Assembly (NCBI RefSeq): GCF_000215955.2
Contig: NZ_AFNV02000001.1
Coordinates: 186,001 to 250,000 of the forward strand
Direction of reading: 5' to 3'
Length of the DNA: 64,000 nt
DNA from: Salinisphaera shabanensis E1L3A
GTDB lineage: Bacteria > Pseudomonadota > Gammaproteobacteria > Nevskiales > Salinisphaeraceae
In this document: positions 44,566-52,642 of the stretch, piece after piece
Layout: the number at the start of each line of letters is the position of its first letter
Position numbering within the stretch: the first letter of the stretch is position 1
Made by a program: the position numbers and the translations under genes
The notes under the pieces: model-generated
The model's input: only the letters and a program-made list of their open reading frames with translations
Told to the model about the DNA's origin: nothing
Databases searched by the model: none

Positions 44566-45381
44566 TTAGTGGAAGATCGCGACGTTCTGGCGCCCGACCA
44601 CGATCGGCTGCCCCGCGCGGTTCCACACGCGCATCGCCTGCGAGGAATAACCGTCGCCGCTATGCTCGGCCACGCTCTGGCTTAGCCACCAGCCATCCTC
44701 GGTACGGGGATCGTCGTCGAGCACGTCGAACATCCACGTCATAGTGCTGATCGGCGCAACTTCGGAAAAACTCGCCATCGCGGCCGGCGGCAATGCATCG
44801 GCCAACGCGGCCAGGCCGACCACGACCGGGTCGATATCGCTATCGCGATGGCGTAGCCAGACAACGTATTCCGGCTCGTCGGACTGCGTCACTGGCATGG
44901 AACCGCGGGCGAAACGGCCTTCGAAATGCTGGGTGAAGTTGGGGGCAGTCTGGCCGGCGCGCTGAAAGAACGATTCGTACTCATCGGGCCCGGCGACTTG
45001 CGGCGCTTGCAAATCGGCATGGGCGATCTTCGAATCCCGTGCCTTGCCAAAACAAAAAGTACCGCGCGCCGCGATCTTGTCGCCGCTGAGCATGTCGACG
45101 GTAATGAACGCGGTGGACTTACCCTGGCGCACCACCACGGGGCGCAATGCGACGTCGGGGCCCGCGGGGCCGATGAAACTCAGCAATACGCTGCGCAGCG
45201 GCGGCAAATCGCGGCCGTGCTGATCGTAGATCGACTGCAGGCAAAGTGCCGCGGTAAGCCCGCCGTAGATCGCCCGGCCCTGCAGCCAGTCATCGGGTAC
45301 ATGTACATGCGAGACGTCGTTATCGAGCGTCATGCTCGCCAGCAGTTGCGATAGCGGCGTGCGCGCATCGGCATCGGTCAT
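44566..45381 (-). CDS. Acyl-CoA thioesterase family protein (double hot-dog)
   Basis: 271 residues with two hot-dog halves, as in TesB-like thioesterases: DDWLQGRAIYGGLTAALCLQSI in the first half (the GRAIYGG loop is typical) and EVAPISTMTWMFDVL and WLSQSVAEHSGDGYSSQAMRVWN in the second. It should hydrolyse acyl-CoA esters in the cytosol. ATG 45381 has AAGGAT at good spacing; an in-frame ATG eight codons earlier is less supported. Confidence 0.87.
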   Translation of the reverse strand: MTDADARTPLSQLLASMTLDNDVSHVHVPDDWLQGRAIYGGLTAALCLQSIYDQHGRDLPPLRSVLLSFIGPAGPDVALRPVVVRQGKSTAFITVDMLSGDKIAARGTFCFGKARDSKIAHADLQAPQVAGPDEYESFFQRAGQTAPNFTQHFEGRFARGSMPVTQSDEPEYVVWLRHRDSDIDPVVVGLAALADALPPAAMASFSEVAPISTMTWMFDVLDDDPRTEDGWWLSQSVAEHSGDGYSSQAMRVWNRAGQPIVVGRQNVAIFH

Positions 45382-45455
45382 CGTTAAAATCCTTGCGAAA
45401 AACAAACACGAAGATTAGCGCAATACGCCAGCGTATGGAAAAGCAGCAGACGCTG

Positions 45456-46112
45456 TCAGGCGCGACAGGACAACAGCGTGTTCTGCATATCGGCCAGCGT
45501 GGGAAAATAATAGTCGGGCGCCTGGGCTTCGAGTTCGGCCCGGCTGCCATAGCCATAGCCCACCGCGGCATTGGCCACGCCGTTGTGGCGTGCGCCCATC
45601 AGATCGAAGCAGCGATCGCCAATCATCAGGGCATCGCCGGCGGCGATCTTCTCTTCGCGCAGGATATGCGCGATCAGGGCATGTTTTTCGGTACGCGTGC
45701 CATCGAGCTCACTGCCATAGACGCTGCAAAAGTAGGCGTCGAGACCGAAATGCTGCACGATCTGGCGCGCATAGAACCAGGGCTTGGATGTCGCCACGAA
45801 CAGCTGGCGCCCGCTGCCTTTCAACGCGCGCAGCAGCTCTACGATGCCGTCGTAGAGCATGTTCTCGAACATGCCGACGCGCCCGAAACGTACGCGGTAA
45901 TCGTCGACCGCTGTTTGCGCCTGGGTCGCATCGAAGTCGTAAAAGTCGATGAAGGACTGCTTGAGCGGCGGCCCGATAAAACGCTCCAGGCGCGACAGAT
46001 CGTCGACCTGTATACCCTGGCGCGACAGCGCATACTGCACACAACGCGTGATGCCCTCACGCGGATCGGTGAGCGTGCCGTCCAGATCAAAAAGTAGAAC
46101 CTTGTGGCGCAT
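45456..46112 (-). CDS. HAD-family phosphatase, phosphoglycolate phosphatase-like
   Basis: 218 residues. HAD motif I LLFDLDGTLTDP with nucleophile and acid Asp, motif II Thr/Ser in FVATSKPW, motif III Lys in RTEKHALI, motif IV MIGDRCFDL. The cap (about 17-90) is the helical C1 type. Members dephosphorylate phosphoglycolate, 5'-nucleotides or pyrophosphate; the substrate is open. AGGAGAGAGG precedes ATG 46112. The much longer frame upstream is shadow sequence over the rlpA promoter region. Confidence 0.9.
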   Translation of the reverse strand: MRHKVLLFDLDGTLTDPREGITRCVQYALSRQGIQVDDLSRLERFIGPPLKQSFIDFYDFDATQAQTAVDDYRVRFGRVGMFENMLYDGIVELLRALKGSGRQLFVATSKPWFYARQIVQHFGLDAYFCSVYGSELDGTRTEKHALIAHILREEKIAAGDALMIGDRCFDLMGARHNGVANAAVGYGYGSRAELEAQAPDYYFPTLADMQNTLLSCRA

Positions 46113-46194
46113 AAACGACCTCTCTCCTGCCCCTCGCACCGCTTTAATACTTATACGAGCCGCACCGTTGAGGCGGGGCCTGTAGTCGTTATGC

Positions 46195-46233
46195 AAAAAC
46201 CCCGCCGCACGCGCCGTGCAAAGCGGTGGCGGG
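46195..46233 (-). terminator. Candidate terminator upstream of the HAD gene
   Basis: CCCGCC (46201-46206) pairs with GGCGGG (46228-46233) and encloses a GCACG/CGTGC hairpin; on the minus strand the structure is followed by TTTTT. It would stop antisense transcription through rlpA before the phosphatase gene. Confidence 0.45.
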
Positions 46234-46256
46234 CAGTCAATGCTAGCGTGTGACTC

Positions 46257-46676
46257 ATGATCCAAGACAAACAATTGGTCTTGCGCCCTGCCACGCACAG
46301 GCCGATCGCAGTGATTGGCGTGCTGCTGATCGGCACGCTGGTGGCGTTGCTCGGCGGCTGTGCTGCCATGCATGGCAGCGCCGATGTCTACCAACGCGGC
46401 GAAGCGGCCTACTATGCCCGCAGCTTTGACGGCCGGCGCACGGCAAGCGGCGAGCGCTTCGACTCGAACCGCCTTACCGCGGCGCATCGCCGCCTGGCAT
46501 TCGGCACGCGCGTCGAGGTCACCAACGAAAACAACGGCCGTCGCGTGGTCGTCACCATCAACGACCGCGGGCCTTATACCCGCGGACGCATCATCGACCT
46601 GTCGCGCCGCGCGGCCGAAAAGATCGGCATGATTCGTAGCGGCGTAGCGCCGGTGACATTACGCGTGCTTGATTAA
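46257..46676 (+). CDS. rlpA: RlpA-family septal ring lipoprotein
   Basis: 139 residues. Lipoprotein signal with LLGGC (Cys35 lipidated) and a double-psi beta-barrel with YYARSFDGRRTASGERFD, LAFGTRVEVTN and the catalytic-type VTINDRGPYTRGRIIDLSR. RlpA proteins are peptidoglycan lytic transglycosylases or binders at the division site. No C-terminal SPOR domain is present, so this is a short form. The last bases overlap the stop of the convergent flavoprotein gene (TTAA). Confidence 0.92.
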   Translation: MIQDKQLVLRPATHRPIAVIGVLLIGTLVALLGGCAAMHGSADVYQRGEAAYYARSFDGRRTASGERFDSNRLTAAHRRLAFGTRVEVTNENNGRRVVVTINDRGPYTRGRIIDLSRRAAEKIGMIRSGVAPVTLRVLD

Positions 46677-48331
46677 ACCACCCTCGCCGCATGCCGGCCC
46701 GCACAACGCCCCGAGAAAATACAACCGCCCAGAAACGTGCCTTCCAGCGCGTTGTAGCCGTGATAGCCACCGCCGCCAAAGCCGGCCACTTCGCCGGCCG
46801 CATACAGTCCGGCGATCGGCGTGCCCGAGGCATCGAGCACCTGGCCGTCCAGATTGGTATGCAGTCCGCCCAGCGTCTTGCGGGTGAGAATATGCAGACG
46901 CACCGCGATCAGCGGGCCGTTGGCCGGATCGAGCATCTTGTGTGGCGTGGCGGTACGAAACAGCTTGTCGCCGAGGTACTTGCGCGCGCCGTGAATGGCG
47001 GTGACCTGCGCGTCCTTTGAATAAGCGTTGTCGATCTGGGCATCGCGGGCGACGATCTGGGCTTCGAGCGTGGCGTGATCGACCAACTCGTTGCCGGCCA
47101 GCCGGTTCATACCGGCGACCAGCTCGTTGAGGTTGTCGGCCACGACGAAGTCCTCGCCGTGCTGTTTGAAGGCCTCGACCGGCGGCGGTGCGCCTTTCGA
47201 AAGGCGGCTCTTGAGCACTTCGCGCCACTGCTGCGAGGTCATGTCCGGGTTCTGTTCGGAGCCGGACAACGCAAACTCTTTTTCAATAATCTTCTGGGTA
47301 AGCACGAACCAGGAATAATCGTGGCCGGTCGCCAGAATTTCGCGCAGCGTAGCCAGCGTATCGAAACCCGGCAGGCATGGTGCCGGCAGGCGTTTGCCCG
47401 TGGCATCGAACCATAGCGACGACGGCCCCGGAATGATGCGAATACCGTGCATGGGCCAGATCGGATCCCAGTTCTTGATGCCTTCGGTGTAGTGCCACAT
47501 GCGATCGCTGTTGATGACCGCCGCCCCCGCGTCCTGCGTGATGCCGAGCATGCGTCCATCCACGTGATGGGGCACACCGGAAATCATGTGCGCAGGGGCA
47601 GGTCCCAGCCGTTCGACCGGCCAGTTGGCGCGCACGCGGTCATGGTTGCCGCCGATACCGCCGGCCGTGACCAGCACCGCGCCCGCACTGAATTCGAACT
47701 CGCCGGCGATATCGCGGCTGGATTGCTGGCCGCGCTCGACCGTGCTCGGCGCGAGAATCTCGCCGGCCACGCCGGTCGCGGCCCCGTCGGTCATCACCAC
47801 GCGGCTGACCTGGTGGCGGCATTTGAGCGTGATACGCCCGGTGGCCATATGCTCGCGTACGCGGCGCTCGAAAGGCGCAACCGTGCCCGGCCCGGTGCCC
47901 CAGGTCAGATGAAAACGCGGCACCGAGTTGCCATGGCCATCGGCCAGCGAGCCGCCGCGCTCGGCCCAGCCCACCACCGGAAACCAGCGCATGCCCTGCT
48001 CGTACAGCCAGGGTCGCATCTCACCGGCTGAAAATTCGATGAAGGCTTCAGCCACCTTGCGCGGCCAGTAATCCGCGTCGCGATCGAAACCGGCCGAGCC
48101 CAGCCAATCGTTGAGCGCGAGCTCGGGGCTGTCCTTGATACGCATACGCCGCTGTTCGGGGGTATCGATCATGAACAACCCGCCGAGCGACCAGAAGGCC
48201 TGGCCGCCAACCGAATTCTCGCCTTCCTGTTCGACGATGAGCACCGACTTGCCGGCATCGGCCAGCTCGGCGGCTGCGACCAGCCCGGCCAGGCCCGCAC
48301 CGACCACGATACTGTCTGCTTTTTCAGTCAT
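46673..48331 (-). CDS. FAD-binding dehydrogenase (fumarate reductase/3-ketosteroid dehydrogenase-like)
   Basis: 552 residues. N-terminal FAD site IVVGAGLAGLVAAAELADAG with Glu of VLIVEQE, GGQAFWSLGGLF, and a C-terminal GLYAAGEVAGFGGGGYHGYNALEG that closes the FAD site. The group includes KstD-like and fumarate-reductase-like flavoproteins (the predicted FAD-binding dehydrogenases of actinobacteria and proteobacteria); substrate unknown. No signal peptide or heme domain, so a soluble cytosolic enzyme. Standing alone next to a PhaC-like hydrolase. Confidence 0.87.
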   Translation of the reverse strand: MTEKADSIVVGAGLAGLVAAAELADAGKSVLIVEQEGENSVGGQAFWSLGGLFMIDTPEQRRMRIKDSPELALNDWLGSAGFDRDADYWPRKVAEAFIEFSAGEMRPWLYEQGMRWFPVVGWAERGGSLADGHGNSVPRFHLTWGTGPGTVAPFERRVREHMATGRITLKCRHQVSRVVMTDGAATGVAGEILAPSTVERGQQSSRDIAGEFEFSAGAVLVTAGGIGGNHDRVRANWPVERLGPAPAHMISGVPHHVDGRMLGITQDAGAAVINSDRMWHYTEGIKNWDPIWPMHGIRIIPGPSSLWFDATGKRLPAPCLPGFDTLATLREILATGHDYSWFVLTQKIIEKEFALSGSEQNPDMTSQQWREVLKSRLSKGAPPPVEAFKQHGEDFVVADNLNELVAGMNRLAGNELVDHATLEAQIVARDAQIDNAYSKDAQVTAIHGARKYLGDKLFRTATPHKMLDPANGPLIAVRLHILTRKTLGGLHTNLDGQVLDASGTPIAGLYAAGEVAGFGGGGYHGYNALEGTFLGGCIFSGRCAGRHAARVV

Positions 48332-48463
48332 CCGCTGCCCCTCGTCGCACAGGCCCGTGGTACACGGGCTATAGAAATCGTTGTTGTGCGTCCGAGTGTA
48401 GCCACCCGGTTGGTAGGCGGCCAGTCGGTTGGGATCGGCCGGACCGCGTCGGGCGCGGCGCCA

Positions 48464-49609
48464 TCAATCCCGGGCAATCAGCCAGTCCGCGATCTCGCCC
48501 CAGGTTTCAGCAAGCGCGGTTTCACTGGAGACAATCCCGACATGACCGCCCCGAATCGTGCGACAGGTGACGTCGTCACTGGATACGAACCGGGTCATCG
48601 CCTGGCTGCAGGACGGCGTGACGATCGGATCGCCGCGACCGCTGATATTGAGAATCGGCGCCTGCACGTTCGACAGATCGGCCGGCGGGTCGGGCATGGG
48701 CAGACGGCCTTCGCCGAGCATATTGTCGATCCACAGGTAATCGATGAAGTCGGCGACCACGCCGCCCGGGTAGGCCACCATGTCGTCCAGAAACGCGGCG
48801 TTGGTCGCGTGATTGCTGACATAGTCTTCGTCGTGAAGATTCGCGGCCAGCCCGGCATAGCTGCGAATCGCTGCCATTGGACTGGTGGCCTTGAACACCA
48901 GCGAATTGAGCACGCCGGGCGAGCGCAACAACGTCGGCGGCATGTTGTGGGCGGTCAGCCCGGTCTTGTCGTGTGTCCAGTGGCCCGCCCGCGCCAGCGC
49001 CTTGTAACGCTCACCGAGCACGCCGTTGTCGTGATAATCCACCGGCGCGCCCACCAGCACGAGATTGGCAATACCCTCGGGCGCGATCGCCGCATGGCAC
49101 AGGCTGAACAGCCCACCGAAACTCCAGCCGTGCAGGTTCAGCCGCTCGACACCGCTATGTGCGCGCACGCGATCGAGCGCCGCCGGCAGGAAACGATCGA
49201 AATAATCCGCCAGCTGCAGATCGTCCTGGGCACGGGTCGGCCGGCCCCAGTCGACCAGATAAAGCTCGAAGCCGCGCGCCCGCAGATAGCGCACGAGGCT
49301 GCGCTGGGGAAACAGATCGTAGATGAGCATGTTTACCGCCAGCGGCGGCACGATTACCAGCGGCGTGCGCTGTGGCGTTTGGGCAACGTCGACGCGTGTG
49401 CCGTCGGCCAGCTCGATTTCACTCTCGGCGAGCGGCGGGTAATAGCGCAACGAGACCAGGCCATCCGTGTGGATGACTTCGAACGGCGTATGCCCGGCCT
49501 GTACGAGCGCTTCGCGATCGAAAACACGCTGGCGCAGATGCCGCAGGCGTGCCCGGCTGCGGGCGATCTCGCGGCCGAGACGGTCACGGGTAGCAGATAG
49601 CAGGGACAT
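48464..49609 (-). CDS. PhaC-like alpha/beta hydrolase with Ser nucleophile
   Basis: 381 residues with the architecture of class III polyhydroxyalkanoate synthase-like proteins: PLVIVPPLAVNMLIYDLFPQRSLVRYL, RGFELYLVDWGRPT, and C-terminal ILNISGRGDPIVTPSCS (Asp) and RGGHVGIVSS (His). The nucleophile elbow, however, is HGWSFGG with Ser163 where true PHA synthases have Cys. It is therefore more likely an esterase, depolymerase-like or acyltransferase enzyme than a polymer synthase. No phaE, phasin or phaAB gene is seen nearby. Confidence 0.82.
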   Translation of the reverse strand: MSLLSATRDRLGREIARSRARLRHLRQRVFDREALVQAGHTPFEVIHTDGLVSLRYYPPLAESEIELADGTRVDVAQTPQRTPLVIVPPLAVNMLIYDLFPQRSLVRYLRARGFELYLVDWGRPTRAQDDLQLADYFDRFLPAALDRVRAHSGVERLNLHGWSFGGLFSLCHAAIAPEGIANLVLVGAPVDYHDNGVLGERYKALARAGHWTHDKTGLTAHNMPPTLLRSPGVLNSLVFKATSPMAAIRSYAGLAANLHDEDYVSNHATNAAFLDDMVAYPGGVVADFIDYLWIDNMLGEGRLPMPDPPADLSNVQAPILNISGRGDPIVTPSCSQAMTRFVSSDDVTCRTIRGGHVGIVSSETALAETWGEIADWLIARD

Positions 49610-49674
49610 GAACGATAAAGCCTCGATCTCGAAAGAAGCCGAAGTCTAGGCGATTTTGCTGCGCTGCAACAACT

Positions 49675-49709
49675 CGGCTACGCAGCCGAAATCGGGTTTG
49701 AAACCCGAT
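49675..49709. promoter_or_regulatory. Paired inverted repeats upstream of the aldo/keto reductase gene
   Basis: CGGCT-N4-AGCCG (49675-49688) followed by a near-perfect 19-base palindrome ATCGGGTTT-G-AAACCCGAT (49691-49709), between the divergent PhaC-like and aldo/keto reductase genes. The second repeat looks like a dimeric operator. Confidence 0.5.
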
Positions 49710-49754
49710 CCCGTCATACCAAACTTCAGCTTACATCTATAGACGGAGCCCGAC

Positions 49755-50819
49755 ATGCAGTACCGCACGCTCGGCAACAGCGGCCTGAAAATCTCCAGGC
49801 TCACCCTCGGCACCATGACCTTCGGCGGCGAGGGCTTCATGTCCAAGCTGGGTAACACCGGCGTCAAGGACGCACGCAAGCTCATCGACATGAGTATCGA
49901 TCACGGCGTGAACCTGTTCGATACCGCCAATATGTATTCCGCCGGCGTATCCGAGGAAATCCTCGGCAAAGCGCTCGGCGACAAGCGCAACGATGTGCTC
50001 GTGACCACCAAGGTACGTTTCCCCATGGGCGACGGGCCCAACGAGGGTGGGCTGTCGCGCCTGCATATTCGCGAACAGGTCGAAGCCAGCCTCAAGCGGC
50101 TGAACACCGGCCATATCGATCTCTACCAGCTGCATATGTGGGATGGCACCACCCCGCTCGAAGAAACGCTGCAGCTCATGGACACGCTCGTCGGCCACGG
50201 CAAGATCCGCTACTACGGCATCTCCAACTTCTCGGCCTGGCAGGCGATGAAGGTGATGCAGGTCTGCGAACGCGAAGGCTTTACCAAGCCGATCAGCCAG
50301 CAGATTCACTACACGCCGCAGGCGCGTGAAGCCGAATACGAGCTCATGCCCATGGCGCACGATGCCGGCCTGGGCACCATGATCTGGAGCCCGCTGGCAG
50401 GCGGCCTGCTCTCGGGCAAGTATCGCCGCGACAAGGATGCGCCCGAAGGCACGCGCTTTTCCGAAGGCTGGCAGGAACCGCCGATTCACGACGAAAAAAG
50501 GCTGTTCGACCTGATCGAAACCCTCGTCGAAGTCGGCGATGCCCACGGCGTATCAGCCGCCCAGGTGGCACTGGCCTGGATCACCGAACGTCCGGGCGTA
50601 ACCACGGCCGTGATCGGTGCCCGCAAGGCACACCAGCTCGAAGACAACCTTGCCAGCGCGCAGCTCGAACTGAGCGCCGACGAGCACGCGGCAATCGAAC
50701 GCGTCAGCCGCCCGCGGCTGATCTATCCGTACTGGCACCAGGCCATGAACGCCAACGACCGCTTCGGCGCGGCCGACTGGGTTCTGCACGCCGATCATGC
50801 CGAGGATTATCAGGACTGA
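49755..50819 (+). CDS. Aldo/keto reductase
   Basis: 354 residues. TIM-barrel NADPH-dependent reductase: LTLGTMTFGG at the start, catalytic Asp/Tyr in NLFDTANMYSAG, Lys in VLVTTKVRF, His in LYQLHMWD, and the cofactor-binding VIGARKAHQLEDN. The type resembles YajO/general stress AKRs that reduce aldehydes. GGAG lies seven bases before the ATG. A strong intrinsic terminator follows, so it is monocistronic; its palindromic upstream site suggests a dedicated regulator located elsewhere. Confidence 0.92.
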   Translation: MQYRTLGNSGLKISRLTLGTMTFGGEGFMSKLGNTGVKDARKLIDMSIDHGVNLFDTANMYSAGVSEEILGKALGDKRNDVLVTTKVRFPMGDGPNEGGLSRLHIREQVEASLKRLNTGHIDLYQLHMWDGTTPLEETLQLMDTLVGHGKIRYYGISNFSAWQAMKVMQVCEREGFTKPISQQIHYTPQAREAEYELMPMAHDAGLGTMIWSPLAGGLLSGKYRRDKDAPEGTRFSEGWQEPPIHDEKRLFDLIETLVEVGDAHGVSAAQVALAWITERPGVTTAVIGARKAHQLEDNLASAQLELSADEHAAIERVSRPRLIYPYWHQAMNANDRFGAADWVLHADHAEDYQD

Positions 50820-50870
50820 TAGTCGGTAGACTCGCCTGAGGATCGGCCGTGAATTACGGCCGACAGACTG

Positions 50871-50904
50871 CCCCGCGGCATGGGAACGTGCCGTGGGGTT
50901 TTTT
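50871..50904 (+). terminator. Intrinsic terminator of the aldo/keto reductase gene
   Basis: A 10-bp stem CCCCGCGGCA/TGCCGTGGGG with one G:T pair, an 8-base loop and six T residues directly after. Confidence 0.88.
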
Positions 50905-51088
50905 GTTTCAGTCACCGTCTCGGAGCGGGATGCTCGCCGCACGTTCCCAATCGACGCTGAGTTCAAGCTTAGATGGGTTTTTCTCGCTGCGCCGCGGGAA
51001 AAATTCGAGCAATGGGTCAAGGCTTGAAGACTTAAAATCCGAACCGTTCGCTTGCGGAATCGACGTTGCGGGTTAATTTCGGCTTGGG
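50905..51088. other. Non-coding stretch
   Basis: First part of a 987-base interval without a gene. I see no ribosome site, conserved protein or clear structure here; the repeat elements begin at about 51089. Confidence 0.5.
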
Positions 51089-51308
51089 GTTTCGCGCTGC
51101 TGCGCGAGTGACTTTCATTTGCTTGTCCAAATGAAAGTCACCAAAGCAAAGGACACCCTGTCTTGCGTCGGCGCTACGCGCCGATACCCTCCCATCGCAG
51201 CCGGCAAGCGGGACGGCCGGAAACTCGCTGCGCTCAAACATCCGGCCGTCTTTTCCGCTTGCCGGCTGCGCTGCTCGGCGCTGCGCCCAAGGGGCCCTAA
51301 TACAGGCA
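51089..51308 (+). repeat. Dispersed intergenic repeat element, copy A
   Basis: About 220 bases. It opens with GTTTCGCGCTGC, then a perfect 14-bp inverted repeat GTGACTTTCATTTG (51108-51121)/CAAATGAAAGTCAC (51128-51141), AAGCAAAGGA, GTCGGCGCT-N-CGCGCCGA, CTCAAACAT and ends at AATACAGGCA. The same landmarks occur in the same order in copy B on the opposite strand. I recall similar sequences scattered between genes in various high-GC proteobacteria, often mis-called as short proteins; that is from memory and unchecked. Confidence 0.7.
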
Positions 51309-51342
51309 AGCGTCGCTATCGCTCGCTCAAGGTCACGTCTTC

Positions 51343-51374
51343 TGTAGGTCGGCTTAGCGAAGCGTAAGCCGACA
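51343..51374. repeat. REP-like palindromic hairpin
   Basis: GTCGGCTTA-GCGAAGCG-TAAGCCGAC, a perfect 9-bp stem preceded by TGTAG. This is very like the REP (repetitive extragenic palindromic) sequences of gammaproteobacteria, which RAYT transposases recognise. It lies between the two inverted repeat copies. Confidence 0.65.
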
Positions 51375-51437
51375 AGAACGCAGCCACAGCCCCAGCATCA
51401 AGTACATGGTTGTATGGACGCGACGCTACGGGCTAGC

Positions 51438-51683
51438 TGCCTGTATTCGGACCCCGTGTGGAGCGAACGAGAAGCACAGGACCGAAGGGTGTGCGGCGCA
51501 CTGCGCCGGTGCGCGTAGCATGTTTGAGGATCGCCAAAGCGATCCGAGTTCTGCGCGCATCCCTTCGGACCGAGCATCGCAGTGGTTCGGCGCGCAGCGC
51601 CGACGCGTAACCCGGGCGTCTTTTCCTTTGCTTCCTTTCGTTTGGACGAGCAAACGAAAGGGAGTCACGCTGCAGCGCGAAAC
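51438..51683 (-). repeat. Dispersed intergenic repeat element, copy B (inverted)
   Basis: About 246 bases, oriented opposite to copy A. Read on the minus strand it has GTTTCGCGCTGC, a hairpin CCTTTCGTTTG/CAAACGAAAGG (51634-51661), AAGCAAAGGA, GTCGGCGCTGCGCGCCGA, CTCAAACAT and AATACAGGCA at 51447-51438. The hairpin arms differ from copy A but keep pairing, which points to selection or to an older duplication. From 51684 to 51806 I see nothing further. Confidence 0.7.
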
Positions 51684-51806
51684 GGAAGGTTCGACGAACT
51701 TGTGAGCGCCGAAAGACGCCCGGCCCTATCCGTTCACATCTTGAATCAACTCGCGGCGAATTCTTGCTTGAGGTTTCGCATCGCCGGCCGTGCGACCATA
51801 CAACCC

Positions 51807-52640
51807 GTGATCGATCTCCACTCCCATTCCACCCGCTCCGACGGCCGCCTGACGCCGACCGAACTGGTCGCCCGTGCAGCCGAGGCCGGTGTCGAAACAC
51901 TGGCGCTGACCGACCACGACACCATCGACGGGCTGGCCGAAGCACGCACCGCCGCGCAGGCCCACGGCATCCGCCTGATCAACGGCGTCGAGATTTCGGT
52001 GACCTGGCAGAAACGCACGCTGCATGTCGTGGGCCTGGCCTTCGACCAAACCCACGCCGGTCTTGCCGGTGGTCTGGCCGCCCTTCAGCAGGTCCGGCGT
52101 GAACGGGCCGAACGCATCGCCGCGAAGATCGAAAAACAGGGTGTTGAGAACGCGCTGGAACGCGCCCAGGCGCTGGCCGGCGATGGACAGATCACGCGCC
52201 CGCATTTTGCCCGACTGCTGATCGAGGACGGCATCTGTCGCGACAACGCCCAGGCGTTCAAGCGCTATCTACGCCCCGGCCGCGACGGGCACGTGACCGT
52301 CGAATGGACGACGCTGATCCGTGCCGTGCAATGGATTCAGGGCGCCGGCGGTATGGCCGTACTGGCGCATCCGTTTGGCTACGGTTTTTCCGGCGCCTGG
52401 CGCCAGCGCGCGGTGACCGCGTTCGCCGCCGCCGGCGGCGATGGCCTGGAAATCTGTACCGGGACCACCGATCGCCAACAGGAAGTCACCGCCGCACGCG
52501 ATGCCGACCAGCACGGGCTGGCCGGATCCGTTGGCTCGGATTTCCATGCGCCGGAACAATTCTGGCTCGCCCTCGGCCGACTGCGCGCGCTGCCGGGCGG
52601 CATGCACAGCGTCTGGGACGATCCGCGTTTCGACACCTGA
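51807..52640 (+). CDS. PHP-domain phosphoesterase (RNase AM/TrpH-like)
   Basis: 277 residues. Metal-binding PHP motifs in order: DLHSHSTRSDGRL at the N-terminus, LTDHDTIDGL, NGVEIS, the later HPFG, and SDFHAPEQ near the end. Close in layout to E. coli YciV (RNase AM), which removes nucleotides from RNA 5' ends and hydrolyses 3',5'-bisphosphates. There is no ATG; GTG 51807 places the metal motif at residues 3-7 as in the family. The open frame upstream passes through repeat copy B and is not coding. Its stop lies two bases from that of the convergent reductase gene. Confidence 0.87.
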   Translation: MIDLHSHSTRSDGRLTPTELVARAAEAGVETLALTDHDTIDGLAEARTAAQAHGIRLINGVEISVTWQKRTLHVVGLAFDQTHAGLAGGLAALQQVRRERAERIAAKIEKQGVENALERAQALAGDGQITRPHFARLLIEDGICRDNAQAFKRYLRPGRDGHVTVEWTTLIRAVQWIQGAGGMAVLAHPFGYGFSGAWRQRAVTAFAAAGGDGLEICTGTTDRQQEVTAARDADQHGLAGSVGSDFHAPEQFWLALGRLRALPGGMHSVWDDPRFDT

Positions 52641-52642
52641 CC

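Noticed and set aside
51343-51374. CRISPR repeat
   Set aside because: A single palindrome; no regularly spaced copies and no cas genes anywhere in the window.
51119-51705. Several short frames inside the repeat pair, on both strands
   Set aside because: They sit in non-coding repeats; the paired copies conserve hairpins rather than reading frames, and no ribosome sites are seen.
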